From an uncultured Oscillospiraceae bacterium (GTDB lineage: Bacteria; Bacillota; Clostridia; Oscillospirales; Oscillospiraceae), in the NCBI GenBank assembly GCA_910587285.1, contig CAJULM010000006.1, positions 1-64,000 on the forward strand: 64,000 nucleotides of DNA. The letters run 5' to 3'. The translations under genes were made by a program, and so were the position numbers. The notes under the pieces are model-generated. The model was not told the origin of the DNA. It made no database searches and saw only the letters and a program-made list of their open reading frames with translations. This document shows, in pieces, positions 31,603-39,239 of this stretch. The stretch's first letter is position 1. Each line of letters begins with the position of its first letter.

Positions 31603-34485
31603 ATGAAAAAAACATACATATGGCGGGGACTTTGCACCCTCCTGGTGCTGGTCTTCTCCCTTACCATGTTCGGCCAGAGCCTGGCCTTCACCCGGGAAGG
31701 GGACGTGAACCTGTTCCTGGGCACCCTTCCCCCTGCCGTCCAAGTCACCGGCGACACCAACTACTACCCCTCCAGCTATGCCTCCATGGACGAGATGCGC
31801 GCCGCCCTGAAGGACTACCTCATCGAGAGCCAGGAGGAGGGCAGCGTACTGCTGCGCAATGAAAACGGGGCGCTCCCCCTGGCCTCCAACGCCAGCGTGA
31901 CGCTGTTCGGCTTCGCCGCCGCCACCCCTGTCTACCACGGCGGCTCCGGCGGCCCGCCCAACAACGGCATCAACCTCTACGACGCCATGAAGGAGGAGGG
32001 CTTCCAGGTCAACGAGACGGTGTACAACGCCATCGTGGCCGCCAACGGCGCCCGCACCAAGACCGGACTCATCGGCGAGATCTCCGCCAGCGCCTACGCC
32101 GGGACGGAGAGCTCCTACGCGTCCGGCTACAACGACGCCGCCATCTACGTCATGAGCCGCTTCGGCGGCGAGGAGGGCGACCTGAACCACGGCCTCCAGG
32201 GCGACTGGCAGGAGGGCCCCGCCGGTGTACCCGAGCTGTCCCTCCACCAGGACGAGATCGACACCCTCAACATGATCCGGGATTCCGGCAAGTTCGACAA
32301 GATCATCGTGGTGCTCAACTCCGGCTACGCCATGGATCTGGGCTGGCTGGCGGACTACGGTGTGGACGCCTGTTTGTGGATCGGCTACCCCGGCAACTAC
32401 GGCATGACCGGCGTGGCCCGGGTGCTGGGCGGACAGGCTGACCCCTCCGGCCGCAATGTCATCACCTACGCCGCCGATTCCCTCAGCTCCGCCGCCATGC
32501 AGAACGCCGGCGACTTCACCTTTGACAACCTCACCGGTCTGTACAAGAACAAGTACCTGGTGTATGCCGAGGGCATCTACGTGGGCTACAAGTACTATGA
32601 GACCCGCTATCAGGACCAGGTGCTGGGCATCAACAACGCCAATGGACCCAAGGGCGTGTACGCCAGTAAGGACGGCGCGTGGAACTACGCCGACGAGATG
32701 GTGTTCACTTTCGGCGCGGGGCAGTCCTACGCCGATTTCACCCAGGAGCTGCTGAGCGTGGACTGGGACAAGTCCGCCCACACTGTCACCGCCCAGGTGA
32801 AGGTGACCAACAACGGCGCGGCCAACTACTCCGGCAAGAGCAAGGACGTGGTGCAGCTCTATGTCCAGCTCCCCTATGAGGCTGGGCAGGCGGAAAAAAG
32901 CGCCATCCAGCTGGCCGACTTCGCCAAGACCTCCGCCTTGGCGGCGGGGGAGAGCGAGACGGTGACCATAGAGTTCTCCGACTACATCTTCGCCGCCTAT
33001 GACAGCAATGCGGTCAACGGCGCGGACAGCTCCAAGACGGGCTGCTATGTGTTCGATCCCGGCGAGTATTTCTTCGCCATCGGCGATGACGCCCACGACG
33101 CGCTGAACAACGTGCTGGCCGCCCGGGGCGTCACCGGGATGTTCGACGCCGAGGGCAATCCTGTGGAGGGCGACGCCGCCAAGGTTTACAGGGACGAGCT
33201 GGCCAGCCTGGACAACACGACCTACGCCGTCTCCCCCTACACCGGCGAGGTGGTGTCCAACCACTTCGAGGACCGGGACATCAACTACTTCATCCCCGGC
33301 TCCGTGACCTACCTGACCCGTTCCGACTGGAACACCTTCCCCGATACGGTGGCCAGCCTCACCGCTACCCCGGAGATCCAGGACCTGATGGAGAACTTCC
33401 AGTACGAGAAGCCCGCCGACGCCCCGGATATCTCGGAGTATAAGTATAAGCAGGACAACGGCATCTCCTTCATTGAGATGAAGGACGCAGCCTTTGACGA
33501 TCCCAAGTGGGAGGAGTTCATCGACCAGCTCACCCCCAGCGAGCTGGCCCAGATTACCGGCGATAAAATGGGCATGGATATGATCGAGAGCATCGCCCTC
33601 CCTGCCTACGCCGGCGGCGACGGTCCGGACGGACATCAGGGCGGCGTGCTGTTCAACGCGGAGATGGTGGCCGCCTCCACCTTCAGCAGGGAGATGCTGG
33701 AGCAGCGCGGCAAGTTCTTTGCCGAGGAGAGCTACTGGATCGGCTTCCGCCAGATCTACTCCCCTGGCGGCAACATCCACCGCACCCCCTATTCCGGCCG
33801 TAACTATGAGTACTACTCCGAGGACGCCAACATGAGCTACATCTGCGGCGAGATCCAGACCAAGGCCATGGCGGAGGGCGGCTGCGTGGGCACCTTCAAG
33901 CACTTCTGCGGCAACGACCAGGAGACCAACCGCCACGGCGTGGCCACCTTCTTGACCGAGCAGGCCTACCGCGAGGTTCCCCTGCGGGGCTTTGAGGGCG
34001 GGCTCCAGGCCGGGCACAGCATGGCCACCATGACCGCCTACAACCGCATCGGCTGCATTCCCACCGCCAGCGACTACGAGACCATGACCACCGTGCTGCG
34101 GGGTGAGTGGGGATTCACTGGTATCAACATGACTGACAGTTCCAAGGACTCTGCCAGCTATATGGGTACCGCCGACGCCATTCAGGCGGGCACCTGCCAG
34201 TTCAACAACGATCCAGGCCGGGTTCCCGAGGCGTCCAACCTGCTGGTAAAGGATAGGGATGGCTTTATCTGGGGCAAGCTCCGGGACGTAGCCAAGTATT
34301 ACCTCTACACCATGAGCCGCTCCAACCTGGTGAACGGCCTGAGCAAGACGGAGGCTGTGCAGAACTACACCCCGTGGTGGAAGCCCGCCCTCACCGGGCT
34401 GAACGCTGCCATCGGCGTGCTGACCGCAGGCGCCGCGGTGCTGTATGTCCTGTCCGAGATCAAGTCCAGGAAGGGAGGCAAGTAA
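31603..34485 (+). CDS. GH3 glycosidase, permuted domain order, membrane-anchored
   Basis: This 960-residue enzyme starts at the ATG behind GGGAGG. An N-terminal helix (about 5-25) and a C-terminal helix (about 925-950) anchor it outside the cell. The GH3 sandwich domain comes first (EGSVLLRNENGALPL, PSGR near 283), then a fibronectin-type domain (about 380-460), and last the TIM-barrel domain (about 640-900) with GRNYEYYSED, FKHFCGNDQE and the nucleophile Asp of NMTDSS near 844. The usual GH3 order is barrel first; the reversed order is known from some Butyrivibrio and Ruminococcus beta-glucosidases. The likely activity is beta-glucosidase or a related exo-glycosidase. Confidence 0.88.
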   Translation: MKKTYIWRGLCTLLVLVFSLTMFGQSLAFTREGDVNLFLGTLPPAVQVTGDTNYYPSSYASMDEMRAALKDYLIESQEEGSVLLRNENGALPLASNASVTLFGFAAATPVYHGGSGGPPNNGINLYDAMKEEGFQVNETVYNAIVAANGARTKTGLIGEISASAYAGTESSYASGYNDAAIYVMSRFGGEEGDLNHGLQGDWQEGPAGVPELSLHQDEIDTLNMIRDSGKFDKIIVVLNSGYAMDLGWLADYGVDACLWIGYPGNYGMTGVARVLGGQADPSGRNVITYAADSLSSAAMQNAGDFTFDNLTGLYKNKYLVYAEGIYVGYKYYETRYQDQVLGINNANGPKGVYASKDGAWNYADEMVFTFGAGQSYADFTQELLSVDWDKSAHTVTAQVKVTNNGAANYSGKSKDVVQLYVQLPYEAGQAEKSAIQLADFAKTSALAAGESETVTIEFSDYIFAAYDSNAVNGADSSKTGCYVFDPGEYFFAIGDDAHDALNNVLAARGVTGMFDAEGNPVEGDAAKVYRDELASLDNTTYAVSPYTGEVVSNHFEDRDINYFIPGSVTYLTRSDWNTFPDTVASLTATPEIQDLMENFQYEKPADAPDISEYKYKQDNGISFIEMKDAAFDDPKWEEFIDQLTPSELAQITGDKMGMDMIESIALPAYAGGDGPDGHQGGVLFNAEMVAASTFSREMLEQRGKFFAEESYWIGFRQIYSPGGNIHRTPYSGRNYEYYSEDANMSYICGEIQTKAMAEGGCVGTFKHFCGNDQETNRHGVATFLTEQAYREVPLRGFEGGLQAGHSMATMTAYNRIGCIPTASDYETMTTVLRGEWGFTGINMTDSSKDSASYMGTADAIQAGTCQFNNDPGRVPEASNLLVKDRDGFIWGKLRDVAKYYLYTMSRSNLVNGLSKTEAVQNYTPWWKPALTGLNAAIGVLTAGAAVLYVLSEIKSRKGGK

Positions 34486-34486
34486 G

Positions 34487-34894
34487 ATGAAGCGCTTGTT
34501 CCAAGACGCGAAGCCCGGGCTTTACCTGAGCCTTGCCGCCGGCGCCATCGCCTTAGTGGGGGCTGTGGCCTACGTGATCATCTACATGGCCGCCGCCGGC
34601 GAGACGGTGGACCGGGTGTTCTCCTGGCTCACCCTGGGCCTGATGCTGGGCGGCGCGGCCGTCACCCTGGCGGGCGAGGCGCTCAAGCTCCCCTTCACCC
34701 CCATCCTGGGCGGGGCCTGCTTTGCCGTGGGCCTTGCCAACCACCTGGTGGAGACCGCCTATCCCCTGGCCGACGTGCTCACCGGCGTGCCCTTCTTCGG
34801 GGGCAACCCCACCCTGGCCATCGCCTTTTCCGTGGTGTTCGGCGTGGCCGCTATCCTCAATGTGGCCGGCGCTTTCATGGCCCACCGCAAATAA
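34487..34894 (+). CDS. Four-helix membrane protein paired with GH3
   Basis: This 135-residue protein has four predicted transmembrane helices (about 13-35, 47-62, 70-88 and 108-130) with short loops. Its ATG follows the GH3 stop by one base, so translation is coupled. A similar protein follows another GH3 gene at 45202, with the same order of helices and a shared FxGGNxxxxxAF segment before helix four. The conserved pairing suggests that it helps anchor, export or protect the GH3 enzyme. No characterised family is recognised. Confidence 0.7.
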   Translation: MKRLFQDAKPGLYLSLAAGAIALVGAVAYVIIYMAAAGETVDRVFSWLTLGLMLGGAAVTLAGEALKLPFTPILGGACFAVGLANHLVETAYPLADVLTGVPFFGGNPTLAIAFSVVFGVAAILNVAGAFMAHRK

Positions 34895-34909
34895 TTCCTG
34901 GTTTCTCGG

Positions 34910-34934
34910 CCCTCCCCGGCATAGCCGGGGAGGG
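34910..34934 (+). other. Perfect GC-rich hairpin
   Basis: CCCTCCCCGGC pairs with GCCGGGGAGGG around a three-base loop. No T-run follows, so it is more likely an mRNA-stabilising or processing hairpin than a terminator. It lies between the small membrane protein and the next lipoprotein gene. Confidence 0.6.
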
Positions 34935-34967
34935 TGGGAACGATATAAAAAATTGGAGGAAACTGCT

Positions 34968-36110
34968 ATGAAAATGAAAAAACTCTTGGCCGCCGCCCTG
35001 TCGGCGCTGATGCTTGTCTCCCTGCTGGCCGCCTGCGGCGGAAGCCCCAGCGGGAATTCCCAGGCCCCCTCTGAGGAGCCGTCCAAGTCCTCTGGCGGCG
35101 AGGGCGGAAGCAAGACCTACCAGTTCTGGGGCACCTATGAGGAATCCGGCGAGAACGCTTCCATGCTGAACGCCGCGTTCCTGCTGAACCTGAACGAGGA
35201 CGGCACCGCTGTTGCGGACAAGTATATGTTCGCCAACTTCGACGCCTCCGATGCCGCCACCAACCCCACCTTCACCGCCAGCTATATGTCCGGCACCTGG
35301 AAGGAAGTTGAAAAGGACGGCGTGGCCTGCCTTCAGATCAAGCTGGCCTATGTGGACGAGGCGGGCACTGAGTCCAACGCCCAGACCGCCTACGCCTATG
35401 ACGTGGCCGGGGTGTACTCCTTTGACCTGACCTTCCCCGTGGTGCCCGGTATGTCCTACACCCGCGTGGCCCCCATGGAGGGCAAGGAGGGCCAGACCTA
35501 CGCCGACGCCAACGCCTTCATCCAGGCCTATAAGCAGGACTTCACCGCCCCCGAGCACGTGGGCACTTTCACCGACACGGACAACAACGGCACCGCCTAC
35601 CTCCAGGCCGACGGCACGGTGCTGGTTTACGCCGGCTACGACAAGTTTGCCGACGGCACCTGGACCCTGGCCGACGGGGCCATTGCCATCACCCTGGGCG
35701 GCGAGGCCGTGGATGTGACCATGGACGGCAATAAGGCCACCTTTACCGCCGAGCGCAATCTGGGCGACGGCAACACGGCCAGCTACACCCTGGTCTGCGA
35801 GGACATCTCCACCCTGTCCGCCCCCGAGGGCGGCCAGGCCCCCGCTGAGGGCGGTGAGCCCACGGAGGAGGGCATCGCCTCCTATGAGGCCGGCGGTCTG
35901 GTGCTGGTGCTGCTGGACGACACCAACATGAAGGTCAAGTACCCCGAGTACGGCATGGAGCGGGACGGCTTCACCTACGTGCTGGACGGCGACACCCTCA
36001 CCGTCACCGCCCCCGGCGAGGACGTGCTGGGCGCCTTCGCCCAGATCTGGGGCGCTATGGGCGGCGAGACCTGGACCATCGACGGCAATACCGCCGTCAA
36101 GGCCGAGTAA
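34968..36110 (+). CDS. Repeat-containing lipoprotein of unknown function
   Basis: This 380-residue protein has a lipobox (SLLAAC, C23) and a Ser/Gly/Pro-rich linker to about residue 48. The mature part is beta-rich. Two segments have a similar design (GTWTLADGAIAITLGG near 228 and FTYVLDGDTLTVTAPG near 335), as in lipocalin-like or repeat domains of Clostridia lipoproteins. No catalytic motif is seen. It has a GGAGG ribosome site. A strong terminator follows, so it ends the first part of the GH3 operon. Confidence 0.7.
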   Translation: MKMKKLLAAALSALMLVSLLAACGGSPSGNSQAPSEEPSKSSGGEGGSKTYQFWGTYEESGENASMLNAAFLLNLNEDGTAVADKYMFANFDASDAATNPTFTASYMSGTWKEVEKDGVACLQIKLAYVDEAGTESNAQTAYAYDVAGVYSFDLTFPVVPGMSYTRVAPMEGKEGQTYADANAFIQAYKQDFTAPEHVGTFTDTDNNGTAYLQADGTVLVYAGYDKFADGTWTLADGAIAITLGGEAVDVTMDGNKATFTAERNLGDGNTASYTLVCEDISTLSAPEGGQAPAEGGEPTEEGIASYEAGGLVLVLLDDTNMKVKYPEYGMERDGFTYVLDGDTLTVTAPGEDVLGAFAQIWGAMGGETWTIDGNTAVKAE

Positions 36111-36143
36111 CCGGCGCATAGAAGCAAGCCGAGACCCAAACGC

Positions 36144-36185
36144 AAAAAAGGCTCCAGGCCGGTTCGTTCGCCTGGGGCCTTTTTT
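36144..36185 (+). terminator. Strong terminator 19 bp before the second GH3 gene
   Basis: AAAAAAGGCTCCAGGC pairs with GCCTGGGGCCTTTTTT. The T-run is directly followed by the ribosome site of the next gene, leaving no room for a promoter between them. Read-through or a promoter inside the upstream gene must feed the GH3 genes that follow. Confidence 0.85.
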
Positions 36186-36204
36186 AGAAAAGGAGTGTCA
36201 TGCT

Positions 36205-39162
36205 ATGAAGAAAAAAGGCAGCCTGCTGTGGACCATCCTCACAGTGGTCACCGCCTTGCTGCTGGTGGTGTGCATCGTGGCCATCCCCGTCACCAACGCC
36301 TTTGCCACCGCTATCAACGTGGCCCTGGGGGCCAAGACCCAGGAGGTCATCCCCGACCCCGACGCCAAAATCTATTTCTGGAGCGATTACGAGAACGAAG
36401 ACGACCTCGTGGCCTTTGAAAAGCAGCTGTGCCACGACATTGAGGCGGAGGGCGCGGCCCTGCTGGTCAACCGGGACAACACCCTGCCCCTGGCCGCGGG
36501 CACCAAGTTCACCCCCTTCTCCCAGTCCAGCTTTAACCTGCTGTACGGCGGCACCGGCTCCGGCCAGGTGTCCGCGGACGACGCCATCTCCCTCAAGGCC
36601 GCCATCGACGGGGCCTTCGGCGACAATTCCGTCAACCCCGAGCAGTGGAAGTTTTACGCCGGCGCCGGCTACAAGCGGGTGAACGCCGACACCACCGGCG
36701 GCAACCAGGCGCAGTACCGCATCAATGAGGTGCCCTGGAGCGAGTATTCCGACGCCCTGAAGGGCACCTGGTCCCAGTACGGCGACGTGGCCCTGGTGGT
36801 GCTGGCCCGGTCCGGCGGCGAGGGGGCGGACCTGCCCAGCGGCCTGCCCGAGCTGGAGCCCTATATGACCGATGGCGACTACCTGCGCCTGTGCAAAGAG
36901 GAGATCGAGATGCTGGAGAACCTGGAGCAGCTCAAGGAGCAGGGCACCTTCAAGAAGATCGTGGTGCTGCTCAACTCCTCCAACACCCTCCAGCTGGACT
37001 TTGTGGACGACTACGGCATCGACGCGGTGCTGTGGATCGGCGATGTGGGCATGACCGGCATCACCGCCGTGGCCGACATCCTGGCCGGCACGGTGAACCC
37101 CTCTGGCCGCATCGTGGACACCTTCCTCAAGGACAACCACTCCTCCCCCGCCATGCAGAACTTCGGCGCGTACCCCTATACCAACGGCGCGGATTACGAC
37201 GTGGCCACCGCCCAGAACAACACCGACCCCGGCATCGGCAAGTGCAACCGGGACTACGTGGTGTACCAGGAGGGCATCTACGTGGGCTACCGCTACTACG
37301 AGACGCGGTATGAGGACTATGTGCTGAACCAGGGCAACGCCGGGGAGTATGACTATAGCTCCGACGTGGCCTTCCCCTTCGGCTACGGCCTGAGCTACAC
37401 CACCTTCGAGTACTCCAACTTCTCCGTCCAGGAGCAGGGCGATACCTTCCAGGTGGAGGTGGACGTGAAGAATACCGGCGCGGTGGACGGCAAGCACACC
37501 GTGCAGATCTACTTCCAGTCCCCCTACACCCAGTATGATATCGACAACCAGGTGGAGAAGGCCGCGGTGGAGTTGTGCGGCTTCGACAAGAAGTTCATCG
37601 CCGCCGGTGACACCGAGCACTTTACCATTACGGTGGAGAAGGAGGATCTGACCTCCTACGACCACATGAACGCCAAGACCTACATCCTGGAGGACGGCGA
37701 TTACTACTTCACCGTGGGCAAAGACGCCCATGACGCCATCAACAACATCCTGGCCGCCAAGGGCGCGGACCAGGGCCGCATGACCGCCGCCGGGGACGCC
37801 GGGCTGGCGTCCAAATGGAACAACCCCGCCTTTGATAAGGCCACTTACGCCGTGTCCTCCGTCACCGGCAAGCCCATCACCAACCTGTTTGAAGATGCCG
37901 ACTTGAACAAGTATGAGGGCGACGACGGCCAGGATATCACCTACCTGAGCCGGAGCGACTGGACGGGCACCTGGCCCTCCACCGTCTCGCTGAAGATCAC
38001 CGATCAGATGTGGAAGGACGGCCTGTCCCACAACGAGGCGGACCGAAAAGCCATGGTGGAAACCGCCAAGAGCCGTTACTGGGCTGACGCCACTATGCCC
38101 CAGGTGGGTGTGTCCGGCACGCTCAACGCCAGTATGTTCGCCGAGACCGAGGCGGACGACCCCTCCTGGAACGACCTGGTCAGCCAGATCCCCTACAGCG
38201 AGATGACCAACCTCATCTACAACGGCTTCCACCTCACCCAGCCGGTGCCCTCCATCAGCCTGCCCGGCACCAACGATGAGAACGGCCCCCAGGGCTTCAC
38301 CAAGAGCCTGATGGGCGGCGCCTCCGCCATGGCCTACACCTCTGAGGATGTGATGGCCGCCACCTTCAACCTGGAGCTCATTGAGAACATGGGCAAGTGC
38401 ATCGGCGAGGACTTCCTCCACGCCACCGACGAATCCGGCACCGTGTTCTCCGGCATCTACGGCCCCGGGGCCAATATCCACCGCACCCCATACTGCGGGC
38501 GCAATTTCGAGTACTACTCCGAGGACGGCTGGCTGTCTGGCCGGGTAGCCGCCGTGGAGGTGGCCGCCATCCAGGATCGGGGTGTGTACGTGTTCACCAA
38601 GCACTTTGCCCTCAACGACCAGGAGGAGGGGCGCTACGGCATCTCCACCTGGTCCAACGAGCAGGCCATCCGCGAGCTGTACCTGGAGGGCTTTGAGGGC
38701 AGCGTGGCCCGGGGCGGCGGCATGGGCGTGATGAGCTCCTTCAACCGCCTGGGTGTCACCTGGAGCGGGGCCCACCACGGACTGATGACCGGCGTCCTCC
38801 GGGACGAGTGGGGCATGAAGGGCGCAGCCATCACCGACTGCTCCGTCATGGCGGCCTACATGGACTACCGGCTGGGCGTGCTGGCGGGCCAGGACCTGTG
38901 GGACGGCTACAGCATGGGCATGGAGACCCTGGACGGGCTGGACAACGACCCGGCCATTGTTTCGGCCGTGCAGACCGCCGTCAAGCACATCGCCTACTCC
39001 ATCACCCACAGCCACGCCATGAACGTGGGCAACGCCACCGTGCGGGCCATCACTCCCTGGTGGCAGATGGCCATCTACGCCGCCACGGGTGTAATGGCAG
39101 TACTCACCGCGGGCAGCGCGTTTATGCTGATCCGCAGCAAAAAGAAAGCAAAGAACGGCTGA
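36205..39162 (+). CDS. GH3 glycosidase, permuted, tandem copy 1
   Basis: This 985-residue protein has the same reversed GH3 plan as the enzyme at 31603. An N-terminal anchor helix (7-30) is followed by the sandwich domain with NPSGRIVDTF near 299, the fibronectin-type domain (about 395-485) and the barrel (about 665-930). The barrel has GRNFEYYSEDGW near 765, FTKHFALNDQE near 797 and the nucleophile Asp of AITDCS near 877. A C-terminal helix (about 950-972) ends with a basic tail. It is followed by a close paralogue of exactly the same length. It probably acts on a beta-linked glycoside at the cell surface. Confidence 0.88.
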   Translation: MKKKGSLLWTILTVVTALLLVVCIVAIPVTNAFATAINVALGAKTQEVIPDPDAKIYFWSDYENEDDLVAFEKQLCHDIEAEGAALLVNRDNTLPLAAGTKFTPFSQSSFNLLYGGTGSGQVSADDAISLKAAIDGAFGDNSVNPEQWKFYAGAGYKRVNADTTGGNQAQYRINEVPWSEYSDALKGTWSQYGDVALVVLARSGGEGADLPSGLPELEPYMTDGDYLRLCKEEIEMLENLEQLKEQGTFKKIVVLLNSSNTLQLDFVDDYGIDAVLWIGDVGMTGITAVADILAGTVNPSGRIVDTFLKDNHSSPAMQNFGAYPYTNGADYDVATAQNNTDPGIGKCNRDYVVYQEGIYVGYRYYETRYEDYVLNQGNAGEYDYSSDVAFPFGYGLSYTTFEYSNFSVQEQGDTFQVEVDVKNTGAVDGKHTVQIYFQSPYTQYDIDNQVEKAAVELCGFDKKFIAAGDTEHFTITVEKEDLTSYDHMNAKTYILEDGDYYFTVGKDAHDAINNILAAKGADQGRMTAAGDAGLASKWNNPAFDKATYAVSSVTGKPITNLFEDADLNKYEGDDGQDITYLSRSDWTGTWPSTVSLKITDQMWKDGLSHNEADRKAMVETAKSRYWADATMPQVGVSGTLNASMFAETEADDPSWNDLVSQIPYSEMTNLIYNGFHLTQPVPSISLPGTNDENGPQGFTKSLMGGASAMAYTSEDVMAATFNLELIENMGKCIGEDFLHATDESGTVFSGIYGPGANIHRTPYCGRNFEYYSEDGWLSGRVAAVEVAAIQDRGVYVFTKHFALNDQEEGRYGISTWSNEQAIRELYLEGFEGSVARGGGMGVMSSFNRLGVTWSGAHHGLMTGVLRDEWGMKGAAITDCSVMAAYMDYRLGVLAGQDLWDGYSMGMETLDGLDNDPAIVSAVQTAVKHIAYSITHSHAMNVGNATVRAITPWWQMAIYAATGVMAVLTAGSAFMLIRSKKKAKNG

Positions 39163-39175
39163 TCTACCGCAATCC

Positions 39176-39213
39176 GGCGGGCCGAGGGCTGAGACCTGTG
39201 CCCGCGGCCCGCC
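39176..39213 (+). other. GC-rich hairpin after GH3 tandem copy 1
   Basis: GGCGGGCCGAGGG pairs with CCCGCGGCCCGCC with one mismatch. It is followed by ATTTCTTTC, a weak T-rich tract, so partial termination is possible. A homologous hairpin follows copy 2. Confidence 0.6.
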
Positions 39214-39239
39214 CATTTCTTTCATTCAGGAGGACAGCT

